Source: Pseudobdellovibrionaceae bacterium
GTDB taxonomy: Bacteria; Bdellovibrionota; UBA1018; UBA6935
Assembly (NCBI GenBank): GCA_002722705.1
Contig: PBMP01000097.1
Coordinates: 1-34,529 of the forward strand
Length of the DNA stretch: 34,529 nucleotides
Reading direction: 5' to 3'
Below the pieces are notes generated by a model. It was not told where the DNA came from. It saw nothing but the letters and a program-made list of their open reading frames with translations, and ran no database searches. This document shows, in pieces, positions 16,983 to 26,134 of the stretch (the stretch's first letter is position 1; every line of letters begins with the position of its first letter). Position numbers and translations under genes: made by a program.

Positions 16983-18147
16983 AACGATCTCCTTTAGGAA
17001 AGGAAACTAAAAAACATGATCCCGTCGAATCACTTTTTTGAAGAATAAGGGAACCTCCGTGAGCCTCCACAAGTTCTTTTGAAATACTTAGACCAAGTCC
17101 ACTCCCCCTTTCTCCTTTTGTTGAATAAGCATAATCAAAAATATACGGCTGTATTTCGGCAAGGATTCCCTTTCCTGTATCTTTTACTTCAATTTGAACT
17201 TCTTTTTCATTTTCTTGAGTGTGAATAGAAAGAACTCCACCTTCAGTCATTGCATGAATTGCATTAATTAAAAGATTCATAAAAACCTGTGCAACTTGAT
17301 TCCCATCAATTTTTAAAGGAGTTTTTGCGTCAAATTGTTTTTTTAGCTCAATCTTATTTTTAACAAATTCATGTTGAATCAACAACAAACACTGTTCTAA
17401 AGGCTCATGTATACTCAACATTTTTTTATCATGATTCACTTTTGAAAAAGACTGTAAATTCTGAACAATATATCCAGCCGTTTCACTTGCCTGTAAAATG
17501 ACTTCTAAGTGTTTTTTAATTTTTTCAGAATCATTACTCATTAATGCCAAATCAGCTTTCCCCATAATCCTCAATAAGATATTTCCAAATTCATGACCAA
17601 TCCCTCGGGCAACTTGTCCAATGGCTGCCATTTTTTCACTTTGAATAAGTTGTTCTTGCGTTTTTCTTAATTGAATTTCTCGATTCCATGCACTTGTCAT
17701 TTGACGAGCTTTTTGAACAATTTCAGCTTGAGTAAAAGGTTTATTTAAGTAGTCCCATTGATCTTGCAACTTTGAATCAAAAAGTTTATCAATTTCATCA
17801 ATACTTCGGTCATGATATGCAGTCACAATCGCCGCATGAAGTCGAGGATCTTTTTTCCAGACTTCTTTTAATGTTGATAATCCATCCATTCCTGCCCCAA
17901 GTTTGACATCAAAAAAACCTGCTGCAATGGGCTCATTTTTTTTAAGTTGAGACTCTACGATAGAAAGAGCCTCCTCCCCTGTATAAGCAGAAAATACCTC
18001 AAACCTCTTTATTTCAGAGTTTTCCGAATTTTCTATTTTCATTCTCGATGAACTTCTCATCTTTTTTTTCTCTTCACCTTTTAAAAAAGATACATATCCT
18101 TCGACAGCTTCTTTTTCATCGTCTAAGACTAAAACTCGATAGTTCAT
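16975..18147 (-). CDS. Receiver-histidine kinase hybrid (soluble)
   Basis: 390 residues. Receiver domain 1-140 with acidic pocket D10/E11 and phosphorylation site D80, carrying an unusual charged insertion at 24-48; K136 in 'LNKPF'. Coiled coil about 155-172, then a HisKA-type dimerisation domain with H185 in 'GHEFGN', and a HATPase_c domain with N box 'NLLINAIHAM' (291-300), 'DTGKGI' (323-328) and 'GSGLGLS' (348-354). With the receiver in front of the kinase, a phosphoreceiver input likely tunes kinase activity. The start overlaps the stop of the membrane kinase gene by 4 bases, and its end overlaps the next regulator by 8. No membrane segment: cytoplasmic. Confidence 0.92.
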   Translation of the reverse strand: MNYRVLVLDDEKEAVEGYVSFLKGEEKKKMRSSSRMKIENSENSEIKRFEVFSAYTGEEALSIVESQLKKNEPIAAGFFDVKLGAGMDGLSTLKEVWKKDPRLHAAIVTAYHDRSIDEIDKLFDSKLQDQWDYLNKPFTQAEIVQKARQMTSAWNREIQLRKTQEQLIQSEKMAAIGQVARGIGHEFGNILLRIMGKADLALMSNDSEKIKKHLEVILQASETAGYIVQNLQSFSKVNHDKKMLSIHEPLEQCLLLIQHEFVKNKIELKKQFDAKTPLKIDGNQVAQVFMNLLINAIHAMTEGGVLSIHTQENEKEVQIEVKDTGKGILAEIQPYIFDYAYSTKGERGSGLGLSISKELVEAHGGSLILQKSDSTGSCFLVSFPKGDRYE

Positions 18148-20147
18148 GATTCGCTCTCCGATTTAAAAGGAAATTCAACTACAAAAATGGTTCCTCGTCC
18201 CACAATAGACTCTTCAAGAGTAAGATCTCCATCAAAAGCTCGAACCAGTCGTCGACTAATACTTAAACCTAACCCCGTCCCCTGATCGGAACCTTTTGTT
18301 GTAAAATCAGGTTCAAAAATTTGATTTTGAACTTCTTCACTAATTCCATTTCCATTATCTTCTACTCGAACTTTAACTTTTCCCTCTTCTAAAAAAGCTC
18401 TGAGCCAGATTTTCCCTTCAGGATTTCCTTTCCATCGCTCCGAAATCGCCTGACTTGCATTTCGAATCAGATTTGAAAATACTTGTACCAATTCGTCATG
18501 ATCTGCAAAAACAGTCAATCCATCTTGATTTTTTTCAAAATGACATTGGATTTTCTGTTTTTCTAAAAAATCCTCAAGAGCCGTTAGAGTAGATTCGATT
18601 GGTGCTTCAATAGGTATGATTGATCTTTCACCTTTAACTCGCGCCATCGACCTCATGTTATTTACAATTCGTGTGATTTTCTCAATTTCTTCTTGTAGAA
18701 AAACCATCATTTCTTCACTGAGTTTTTTTCTTTTTTGTTGATCTTCTAAAATTCCTTCTAAGTTTGAAAGATCTTCTACTAACAAAGGATCTCCGTTTTG
18801 CGTGGGCTGAGAAAGATCATGAACTAGATTTTCAAAACCACCATTTTCAAAGGATTTTTTCCAACCATGAATGATTTCAAGAGAAAGTTTTTCATCTGAC
18901 TCAGACTGATCTACCATTTCTCTTTTCATTCTCTGAATACGAATATTCATATTATTAACTGGATTTAATACCTCATGTGCTGTGATTCCAGCAACTTCAC
19001 CTAAACTTGCTAAACGAGTTGTTCTCAAAAGAGCATCCTGAGCTTCAGCTGCTTTTCTTTTCTGATCTGCTAACTCCGATGTTCTTTCTTTTACCTTTTG
19101 TTCAAGCTCTTCCTGATGTCGATCAATTTCTGTCTTTTGCTCACTCAGCTGCTTTCCCATCCAGTTAAAGGCATCAGCTAACTGCCCAATCTCATCTCTC
19201 GATTTGATTTCAATTCGTTCCGTAAAATTCCAATGTACCAATTTTTCAGTGGCTTGAACTAAACGATCTACGGGCTGAGTCCAAGATCGAGATAGCCAAG
19301 TCGTTACTCCTAAAGCAAGAGTCAGCAGTAAAATTCCAAAAAGAGCTGATTTTTGTAAAAGCAAAGAAGAAGCTCGATAAATTTGATCTTCTCTTACTTG
19401 AGAAAATAGAAATAAATCATATCCAGGAATTTTTTTAAACGTTCCCAGCCACCGATCACCTTCCCAAAAGTAATGCTTTACTTGAAGCCCTAAAACCGGT
19501 TCATTATTTTTTTTCAAAAAAGGATGTTTTGATATCCCTTTTTGCTGAGCACCTTCAGAATACCCGAGAAGCTCTCCTTTTCCATTGACCCAATACAATT
19601 GAGCAAGCGTTCCTCCTTCAAATAGCTTCCTCCAGCGATCCGTTCTTAATTTTAAAGCAGCAAGCCAAGGTTGTTTCTGTCCTTGAACTTTCATTTCGTG
19701 GGTGAGAATAAGGTAACTCTCACCTTCATCTTCCCAAAGATTCCAATCTGTTTTCTGAGAATTTTTAGCTAAACTCACCCAAGGAAGTTTTTTTTGCTTC
19801 CGATCCATACCATAACTCTGTTTTAACGCCCATTTTCCATCTTCAAGTTGAAATAACGCAAAAGAGTGAATTTCAGGTCGATCCTTAATTTCTCTCTCAA
19901 TCCACGAACGGTTTAATTTTGCTTGAAGAAAAAGCCGAGATTGATAAATATATTTCTCAGATTCTACTTGAATTTGTGCGGCTAAGGTCTCGACTTGACT
20001 TGCATTGAGCTCATAAATCAATTGAGTTTTATCCTCTTTAAACAAACTCATTGCAAAAGCAAGATAACCTACAATTGCAACTGCTGTTGCCACTCCGATC
20101 AGAGTTAAAAGTTTAAAACGAATTGGAAATTTTATCCGTCTGGCCAT
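18144..20147 (-). CDS. Membrane sensor histidine kinase with HAMP domain
   Basis: 667 residues. Membrane segment 1 at about 12-34, periplasmic sensor region about 38-262 (cache-like by length, not proven), segment 2 at about 267-286, HAMP 288-341, coiled coil 340-375, dimerisation/phosphoacceptor helix with H391 in 'AHEVLNP', then HATPase_c with N box 'NLIRNASQAI' (559-568), 'EDNGNGIS' (596-603) and 'GTGLGLS' (623-629). The distance from H391 to the N box is about 170 residues, some 50 more than usual; residues about 412-480 form an acidic insertion. First gene of the overlapping three-gene phosphorelay and divergent from the FecR-type gene across 34 bases, suggesting the relay monitors or controls envelope functions. 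Confidence 0.93.
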   Translation of the reverse strand: MARRIKFPIRFKLLTLIGVATAVAIVGYLAFAMSLFKEDKTQLIYELNASQVETLAAQIQVESEKYIYQSRLFLQAKLNRSWIEREIKDRPEIHSFALFQLEDGKWALKQSYGMDRKQKKLPWVSLAKNSQKTDWNLWEDEGESYLILTHEMKVQGQKQPWLAALKLRTDRWRKLFEGGTLAQLYWVNGKGELLGYSEGAQQKGISKHPFLKKNNEPVLGLQVKHYFWEGDRWLGTFKKIPGYDLFLFSQVREDQIYRASSLLLQKSALFGILLLTLALGVTTWLSRSWTQPVDRLVQATEKLVHWNFTERIEIKSRDEIGQLADAFNWMGKQLSEQKTEIDRHQEELEQKVKERTSELADQKRKAAEAQDALLRTTRLASLGEVAGITAHEVLNPVNNMNIRIQRMKREMVDQSESDEKLSLEIIHGWKKSFENGGFENLVHDLSQPTQNGDPLLVEDLSNLEGILEDQQKRKKLSEEMMVFLQEEIEKITRIVNNMRSMARVKGERSIIPIEAPIESTLTALEDFLEKQKIQCHFEKNQDGLTVFADHDELVQVFSNLIRNASQAISERWKGNPEGKIWLRAFLEEGKVKVRVEDNGNGISEEVQNQIFEPDFTTKGSDQGTGLGLSISRRLVRAFDGDLTLEESIVGRGTIFVVEFPFKSESES

Positions 20148-20181
20148 AAACTCATGTTAAACGGGGGAGCCACTCAGGCCT

Positions 20182-22377
20182 ATGGAATTTTCAAAAAAAA
20201 ACACGTTCTACAGCTCTTTCCCTAAGGCCATGTGGTTTTCTTTATGGATTCTAGCAATCTTGGTTGAAATCACCCTTCTTTTGAAAGGAACTCCCTTTTT
20301 CCCGAGAATCTTTAAAACCGATCTCCTCTCCCCTACACAAATCCCTATCGCCCAATTGAACTCAGTAGAGTCAGAAGTTCAACATCAGCACTGGAGAGAT
20401 CTTTTATGGCAAGACGCACAAAACCAAACTCCAATCTTTCCTGGAGATCGGATTCTCACCCATCCTGATTCCTCTACTTTTGTTTCTTTCGGTTCAGGAG
20501 AAAGCTTACAGATTGGAGAACAATCCCTTATTCAAATCCCAAAAGACTATGACTCCACCGATATTCCCGTTCTTCGACTCTTAGAAGGAAATTTAACCAT
20601 TGGATCAAAAGCAAAGGGTCTATTCGTTCAAATGGGAAAACAAACCGTTCAAATCAATCCTCACTCCTCAATTCAAATTGAACAAAACGATTCAAAGCAA
20701 AAAAAAATTAAACTTACTTTTGGAAAAGTCTCCGTCAACTCTCATGCTGGAACTCAAACTTTTGATGCACCGATTGAAATCATTTCTCAAAATAACGAAT
20801 GGAAACCAAAAATTCATTCATTTCAGCATTTAAGCCCTATGGGAGAAGTTTTTGAATACCTTCCTGGAAGGATAAAATTTGAATGGGAATCTAAAGATCC
20901 CTTAAAAGCAACACTTCTTCTTTCTGAAGAAGTTCACTTCCAAAAAAGTTTTTCCGTTACGGGTAAATCTCCACTCATTGTTTCTCTTCCAAAAAAGTTT
21001 AAGAATAAAAAAATTTATTGGAAACTTTCTCAAGAAAAAAATGAATCTCCAGTTGCCTCAATTTCAGTGCTCCCCCCTCGGAGGGTTGATATAAAAAGCC
21101 CAAATAATAGAACTGAAACGGTATTGGGACAAACGATCGTAGCGGAGGCGCCGATTAAGGATATCCGAAGTGTTTATTGGATATTAAAATGGGGAAACCA
21201 AAAAAAAACTTTCACATCAAAAAAATTTAAATGGAAACCAAAAAAAGCAGGAACAGCAATTCTCTTTTTTAAAGCTTACACATCTTCAGGGGAAGCTTAC
21301 GAAAGCCCAAAGACCTCCTTTAAAATCAAGAAAAAGCCGGCACTTCTTCCTCCCCCTCGCTTAAAGAAACGTCCCACTTTTCAACCTAAAACTTCTCGCC
21401 TTAATTTATTTAAAAAACTAATGAGTTTTTTTATTCCAAGTGCCCACGCAGAAAAACTTTCATGGGATGTCCTCATTGAGTGGCAACCTGTAACCCACGC
21501 AACAGGTTATCGACTTCAAATTGCTCGAACCCGAAGGTTTCATCATATTCTCACCGATAAAGTAACTGATAAAACCGTTTTTCATTGGAGTTATCAAAAA
21601 GGAATGGAAAATTCCAAAGGAAGAGTTTTTTATCGAATTGCAACAATCAATCGAGACGGAAAACCCGGGAAATTTTCTTCAGCACAAGTTTTGTCAATTC
21701 CTCTAGAAATTTTAACTTACAAAAAAAAAGAAAAAGTTTTTTTTCATGATTGGAATGGTTCAGTTGAACTCGGATACGGAACGTTCACTCAAAAAAGTAG
21801 CTCAGATACTATTCGTTCTTTAAAAAATGATTCTCTTTCATTTCATCAAAAAATCACTCTTGGATATGAAAACCCACTTCTGTTAATCGCTGAAGAATTT
21901 GAAGCATTTTCTTTTGAAAAAAGTGAAACAATTCAACTTGCACAAACCAGTGGATCTGCATTTAGATCGGTTACATTTATCGGAACCCCTTGGAAGTCTT
22001 TCTTTCTAGGAGGCTCCATCCTTTTAAATCCACGTTTTTTTAAAAATAACCCTCAATCAGTCTCTCCTCGGTATGGAATCAGTTTTGGCCCCTCTATTCG
22101 TCAAACACTGAATTTTTCTTTTTCATCTCCTTTTCTTCCAAAAGAAATGTTTTGGCAATTGGAACTTCCGTTTTTAGGGTATTTGTGGAAACATCAAAGT
22201 AGTGTCAGAATGCAAAATGTCTTTCTTTGGAATTTGAAACAATGGGATTTTTTCCAACTCAACCTCAAATGGGGCATTGAATTTTTTGGAGAACGCTGGA
22301 AAGCTCCAGAAAACACATGGACATGGAAATGGGATACGTGGCTAGGTTTTCAATTCAAATTTTTATCCTCTCGTTAG
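20182..22377 (+). CDS. FecR-domain envelope protein with Ig/FN3-like region and barrel-like C-terminus
   Basis: 731 residues. One membrane or signal segment at about 17-36, then a FecR domain (about 85-200: 'GDRILTHPDSSTFVSFGSG', 'LRLLEGNLTIGS'), beta-sandwich segments (215-385), a proline/lysine-rich linker (384-405), and an FN3-like domain (425-508, 'HATGYRLQIART'). The last 200 residues (520-731) have alternating aromatic strands ending in '...WLGFQFKFLSSR', like an outer-membrane barrel. At 408-423 a stretch 'KKLMSFFIPSAHA' looks like an internal signal peptide. No sigma factor is adjacent, so this is not a FecIR pair. It begins 34 bases from the divergent histidine kinase gene and its end overlaps the next gene. 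Confidence 0.82.
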   Translation: MEFSKKNTFYSSFPKAMWFSLWILAILVEITLLLKGTPFFPRIFKTDLLSPTQIPIAQLNSVESEVQHQHWRDLLWQDAQNQTPIFPGDRILTHPDSSTFVSFGSGESLQIGEQSLIQIPKDYDSTDIPVLRLLEGNLTIGSKAKGLFVQMGKQTVQINPHSSIQIEQNDSKQKKIKLTFGKVSVNSHAGTQTFDAPIEIISQNNEWKPKIHSFQHLSPMGEVFEYLPGRIKFEWESKDPLKATLLLSEEVHFQKSFSVTGKSPLIVSLPKKFKNKKIYWKLSQEKNESPVASISVLPPRRVDIKSPNNRTETVLGQTIVAEAPIKDIRSVYWILKWGNQKKTFTSKKFKWKPKKAGTAILFFKAYTSSGEAYESPKTSFKIKKKPALLPPPRLKKRPTFQPKTSRLNLFKKLMSFFIPSAHAEKLSWDVLIEWQPVTHATGYRLQIARTRRFHHILTDKVTDKTVFHWSYQKGMENSKGRVFYRIATINRDGKPGKFSSAQVLSIPLEILTYKKKEKVFFHDWNGSVELGYGTFTQKSSSDTIRSLKNDSLSFHQKITLGYENPLLLIAEEFEAFSFEKSETIQLAQTSGSAFRSVTFIGTPWKSFFLGGSILLNPRFFKNNPQSVSPRYGISFGPSIRQTLNFSFSSPFLPKEMFWQLELPFLGYLWKHQSSVRMQNVFLWNLKQWDFFQLNLKWGIEFFGERWKAPENTWTWKWDTWLGFQFKFLSSR

Positions 22378-23963
22378 TCTTTTACTCAAAGCTTTCGTTG
22401 GCTTTGACTTACACACTTGATCTTTCCAATCGAAATCTTTTTAATTCCAGCATCAGTACAGGACTCTGGAACTCTTCAAACCAAAGTCTTCATGGACCAC
22501 TCTCATCAAATAGCAATGTCATTTCATTTGGAAACGGATCTCTCGGAAACTTTTTAGATGGCCCTGCACAAACAGGAATTACAATTTCTGGAAATACAAT
22601 TACCTTTAATACAGATGTTCGATCGATTTATTCTTTTCTTCAATTTCAACTGAGCTCAGGACAGACTTTAGAGGTCACTGGTTCCAACCCACTAATTCTC
22701 CAGGTTTTAGAAACAACATTGATCTCTGGCACCATTCAACTCAGTGGAAACGGGGGTTCCGTCAATGGACAAACAGGTCCTTTCACTGGAGGAAGTGGGT
22801 TTGCCGGAGGCGGAAACGGAGGAAATGGGGGATACGGCACCTCCCCCACTGATACTGCGTCTACTAGCGGAACAACTGGAGGAGGAACTACCGCAGGTGG
22901 AACCTCTGGAACAAACTCAAATGTGGCTGTTGCTGCCAGCGGAGGGGGTGGAGCTTGTACGAGCGTCAACACCGATGCTACCGACGCAACCGAAGGACAA
23001 CTCGGTGGAGCAGGAAGTGGAAATCAAGGAAACTGCGGTGGAAATACATCAAACACAGTAGCCACCGCATTTGATACCAACTTCGTAGGTGGAGCAGGAG
23101 GCGGTGGTGGTGGTGCGTGTACGGGTACCGGAATCTGCAATCCCGTCTCCGGAGGAGCCGGCGGCGGCGGTGGTGGTGGAGCCATTCGAATTCAATCGCT
23201 TGGAGCGATCACCCTTTCCTCTGGGGCTATCATTCAATCCAGTGGGGGAAATGGTGGAAACTATGAACCCGTTTCTTCTACCATTAATTGTGGCGGAGGC
23301 GGAGGCGGAGGTTCCGGTGGATCGATCTGGATTCAGACGGGTACACCTGTCATAGGGTCAGGCACCCTGAGTGCAACAGGAGGAACCGGTGGAACGAGTA
23401 CAGGATGTGCGGTTACCAATCATGGTGGAAATGGATCTCGTGGTGTTTTTCGGATCGATGCTCCTTCTGGAGGAGTCGGTTCGTGGACACTCAATCCTGG
23501 GGCATCAACCGCACAGACCTCACATACCGCAGCCATCGCGAATGGCACTTATGTGGTTTACACTCAAGCTTTTGATTTCTCCTCTTCTCGAGTTGTTTTT
23601 AATCATGCTAACGTAACAACGACTGGTACCGTGACCGTTGAATTTCAAGGTTCTACTAATGGAACCGAGTTTAACCAAACAGTGAGTCTTGCAAATATTA
23701 GTTTGTTAAATAACGTTCCTTACGTTCGTGCAAAAATCACACTGACAAACGCCGCAACACTTACCGCGCTCAGCATTGATTATGACCTCAGCGATCTTTC
23801 AGACCTTCAAATAAAATCAGGACTTTTTTGTGGAAGAATACAAACAAACGACCCGTACCAATCATTCGGTTCTATTCTTCCACTACTAATTCTCTTTTTA
23901 TGGTTTGGTATGAGAATTAGTTTCCGACGAGCCAATCTAAAGACTGACTCACCATCGTATTAA
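22317..23963 (+). CDS. Glycine-rich exported protein with C-terminal membrane anchor
   Basis: Up to 548 residues; ATG codons at 22317, 22323 and 22329 are all possible and all lie inside the end of the FecR-type gene (61 bases overlap at most). A signal peptide (about 8-30, ending 'KLSLA') is followed by a beta-rich domain, then about 145-390 of Gly/Ser/Thr-rich sequence with several runs of six or seven glycines and scattered cysteines, then a beta domain (410-500). The end, 'SILPLLILFLWFGMRISFRR' plus a short tail, is a hydrophobic segment and basic cluster, like tripartite surface-sorting signals. Likely displayed on the surface or in the outer membrane. Its stop lies 47 bases inside the convergent VWA gene. 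Confidence 0.75.
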   Translation: MDMEMGYVARFSIQIFILSLVFYSKLSLALTYTLDLSNRNLFNSSISTGLWNSSNQSLHGPLSSNSNVISFGNGSLGNFLDGPAQTGITISGNTITFNTDVRSIYSFLQFQLSSGQTLEVTGSNPLILQVLETTLISGTIQLSGNGGSVNGQTGPFTGGSGFAGGGNGGNGGYGTSPTDTASTSGTTGGGTTAGGTSGTNSNVAVAASGGGGACTSVNTDATDATEGQLGGAGSGNQGNCGGNTSNTVATAFDTNFVGGAGGGGGGACTGTGICNPVSGGAGGGGGGGAIRIQSLGAITLSSGAIIQSSGGNGGNYEPVSSTINCGGGGGGGSGGSIWIQTGTPVIGSGTLSATGGTGGTSTGCAVTNHGGNGSRGVFRIDAPSGGVGSWTLNPGASTAQTSHTAAIANGTYVVYTQAFDFSSSRVVFNHANVTTTGTVTVEFQGSTNGTEFNQTVSLANISLLNNVPYVRAKITLTNAATLTALSIDYDLSDLSDLQIKSGLFCGRIQTNDPYQSFGSILPLLILFLWFGMRISFRRANLKTDSPSY

Positions 23964-25791
23964 CAGGCGTTTCTTGGATCACCTGAAAATGGTTCATCGT
24001 ATGAATCACAACACGTCCTTGTCCACAGCGTCCCGTCATTACAGCCGGATACGTTCCAGCAGGAACCTGGTCAGCAAAACCAGTAGAAATAAATTGAGCA
24101 CTCGTATCCAACCAAGAAGCATTAAATTGAGACACTGCAAATGCTTGTCTAAATCCATTTAAAAATTCGGTTGGAAGCCCTTGCATAATCGGATGATCCG
24201 GCTGAGTGACAATCAAAGTTGAACTTTCTATAGGAAGAAGAGCACCCCCTCCTGAGACAAAACCATCAAATAAATGAATTGAAGGATTTAAGTTTTGAAT
24301 GATGGGTTGAGATCCTTCGAATACATTAAATAAAAGAGCTGCGGCATCATATTCTGCATACAAAGAACCACCTGATGCGATGTAATCAAAAACTCCATCA
24401 ATATAACTCTGAGAAACAGGATTAAGTACAGCCACTCGAGAAAGCATGAGTACAGAAACTCCATCACTGATCGGAAGACCTGAAGCGACTTCCTCAAACG
24501 TATAAACTTGAGGAGAAACCCCGAGGCTTTGTAACCCTTGAACCACTGTATTTTGGGAACCTTCAGCAGGATCCATACTCAGTCCTACATTAAGTGTTTT
24601 TGAAACAAAACTTCCACTCGTACAAGAGAAATGAACATCACTGATTTGAGGTTCACAGTAACTGATATCAATCACATCTCCTGGTGCTCCTGGATTTTTT
24701 ATATGAACCACTGAGTTTTCACTCGAATAAACATACGCAGCAGGTGAACCATTTCTCCAGACTTGAAGAGAACTTTCATCAAAATCTCCCTTCACCTCAA
24801 AATCACTCACCAAATTCATTTTAACAGTCGCAAGAGACCCTAAGCTACTTAATCCTGGAGCATAATCAGAATCCGCAAGATCAATACTTGCTCCTCCAGC
24901 AATACGTATCAAATCAATATATCCATAACCGTATTCATTTTCTCCACCAGAAGGAACCGTTCTAAGTTGATTGTAAACAACACCTCCAACCACTAAAGGC
25001 CGGTCCTCTAACGTATTTTGTAAAGACTGATAAACAGATTCAGGACTGACATCTCCACAATCATTTGCCTTAGCCACCGGTTCAATGTGCTGAGCATCCA
25101 CCACTGGAGTGACTCCATCGGGATATTCTGCACAAATATCTTGTTCATCTGCAATAAATACGATCATCACAGCAGCGTCATCTCTAAAAAAACCGTGAGA
25201 CTGTGCTTCTGAGAATTCGTTTGAACTTAAAAGTTTTTGAAGAGAAAACAATCCTTCTTCTCCCCCGTCAGAAGCTCCATCAGAAGCAACATGTCCTAGT
25301 TTTTGTAACAGAAGATCTTTTAATTCTGTTCTTGAAAGAACGTCAGAAGAAAGAACGACAGGCTCTGTTCCTTCCTGCCAAAGTTTTCCAGAATAAGCAG
25401 ACTGGCTTCCATGTGCAAGCATGACCGCTATTCGAGAGTCTACATCTTCTGGAAGTGCATCTAGAAAGCTTTCTATTCCTTGGGCAATCGCAGCTCTTTC
25501 TTCATTCAAAGAACCAGAGGTATCAGTAATAAAAAGAAGATCAAGTTTTTTAGTAATCGTAGATGCAGGCTGAGTGTAGCGTTCATAGGTACACTGAGGG
25601 GGAAGCTCTGGAGGTTCAACGTAACTATACGCACGAGAGGGAGAACCCTCAAACGCATCGTCAATCGCCTGAGATTCTTGATTACTCAGTTCACAGCCGC
25701 TGAATAAAATGATGATTAAAAATCCACCGATTCCTAACAGCACCTTCCAGGTGCCTGAGACAGACGGGGGATGAAAAAAAAACGGATCCAC
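23917..25791 (-). CDS. VWA-domain lipoprotein with amidotransferase-like C-terminal region
   Basis: 624 residues from a GTG at 25791 preceded by GAGGA. The N-terminus has a hydrophobic segment (17-31) ending in 'LFSGC' (Cys33), a lipoprotein signal. Residues about 82-300 are a von Willebrand A domain: 'LDLLFITDTSGSL' with the MIDAS DxSxS at 90-94, and 'IVFIADEQD' further on. About 330-400 is a beta domain, and 400-624 resembles a class I glutamine-amidotransferase-like (ThuA-type) fold ('VSVLMLSRVAVL', 'IASGGSLYAEY', 'HPIMQGLP', 'GRVVIHTMNHF') without an obvious catalytic triad. VWA proteins bind ligands through a metal site; in the envelope they are often adhesins. Convergent with, and overlapping the end of, the glycine-rich protein gene. 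Confidence 0.85.
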   Translation of the reverse strand: MDPFFFHPPSVSGTWKVLLGIGGFLIIILFSGCELSNQESQAIDDAFEGSPSRAYSYVEPPELPPQCTYERYTQPASTITKKLDLLFITDTSGSLNEERAAIAQGIESFLDALPEDVDSRIAVMLAHGSQSAYSGKLWQEGTEPVVLSSDVLSRTELKDLLLQKLGHVASDGASDGGEEGLFSLQKLLSSNEFSEAQSHGFFRDDAAVMIVFIADEQDICAEYPDGVTPVVDAQHIEPVAKANDCGDVSPESVYQSLQNTLEDRPLVVGGVVYNQLRTVPSGGENEYGYGYIDLIRIAGGASIDLADSDYAPGLSSLGSLATVKMNLVSDFEVKGDFDESSLQVWRNGSPAAYVYSSENSVVHIKNPGAPGDVIDISYCEPQISDVHFSCTSGSFVSKTLNVGLSMDPAEGSQNTVVQGLQSLGVSPQVYTFEEVASGLPISDGVSVLMLSRVAVLNPVSQSYIDGVFDYIASGGSLYAEYDAAALLFNVFEGSQPIIQNLNPSIHLFDGFVSGGGALLPIESSTLIVTQPDHPIMQGLPTEFLNGFRQAFAVSQFNASWLDTSAQFISTGFADQVPAGTYPAVMTGRCGQGRVVIHTMNHFQVIQETPVNTMVSQSLDWLVGN

Positions 25792-26030
25792 GCTTTATCC
25801 TCATTTCATTGAGGTTTAAATCCAATCTTAGCTTTTCCATTCACATTTTGGATTGTTAATTAATTTTAACATACACTCATAATGCATTGCAACAAGACAA
25901 ATATGTATAAAATCAGTTAGTTATGACTTTATTTAAAAACAAATATACGAATATTTAAGGAATGAGTGTGATATTTTTGTCTAGATAGATTGTAAAGACA
26001 GTGTGTAGGGCCTTGTCTCGCCAAACAAAA

Positions 26031-26079
26031 CGAGGATCAAGTGGCAAAAGCCGAAGCCGGCTTGCCGATTTGATCCTCG
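26031..26079 (-). terminator. Compound hairpin with T-rich tail downstream of FGE gene
   Basis: CGAGGATCAA (26031-26040) pairs with TTGATCCTCG (26070-26079); inside, GGC/GCC (26043-26045 with 26064-26066) and AAGCC/GGCTT (26048-26052 with 26059-26063) pair with a small bulge. Read leftward the stem is followed by TTTTGTTT, so it can act as an intrinsic terminator for the four-gene cassette-2 operon. Its strength and GC-rich composition also fit the structured element found after DGR variable regions; the sequence alone does not decide. Confidence 0.65.
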
Positions 26080-26089
26080 CTCTTCTGTT

Positions 26090-26134
26090 ACGGCTACGCC
26101 GTGGACAAAGGGTAAAAGGGCATAGAACAAAGGG
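26090..26134 (-). other. C-rich CCCTTT repeats and small hairpin just after the FGE stop codon
   Basis: Read leftward from the stop codon, CCCTTT occurs three times (26134-26129, 26120-26115, 26112-26107), then a perfect 5-bp hairpin ACGGC-GTA-GCCGT (26102-26090). This order (end of variable gene, short C-rich tract, small GC hairpin) is like the target-recognition region downstream of DGR variable repeats. Tentative. Confidence 0.4.

Larger units (their letters stand above)
25792..26134. other. Intergenic region between VWA lipoprotein gene and FGE-fold gene
   Basis: 343 bases without a credible gene. Positions 25792-26000 are very AT-rich and probably hold the promoter of the VWA gene (leftward). 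Positions 26001-26134 are abruptly GC-rich and hold the hairpins and C-rich repeats described separately. CTCGCCA at 26017-26023 is repeated inverted at 26146-26152 inside the end of the FGE gene. An out-of-phase open frame at 25981-26268 is not considered real. Confidence 0.6.

Noticed and set aside
22736-23616. Several overlapping open frames on both strands inside the glycine-rich gene
   Set aside because: GGN-rich repeats keep all frames open; they lack start signals and have biased composition (Pro or Arg/Glu rich) typical of shadow frames.
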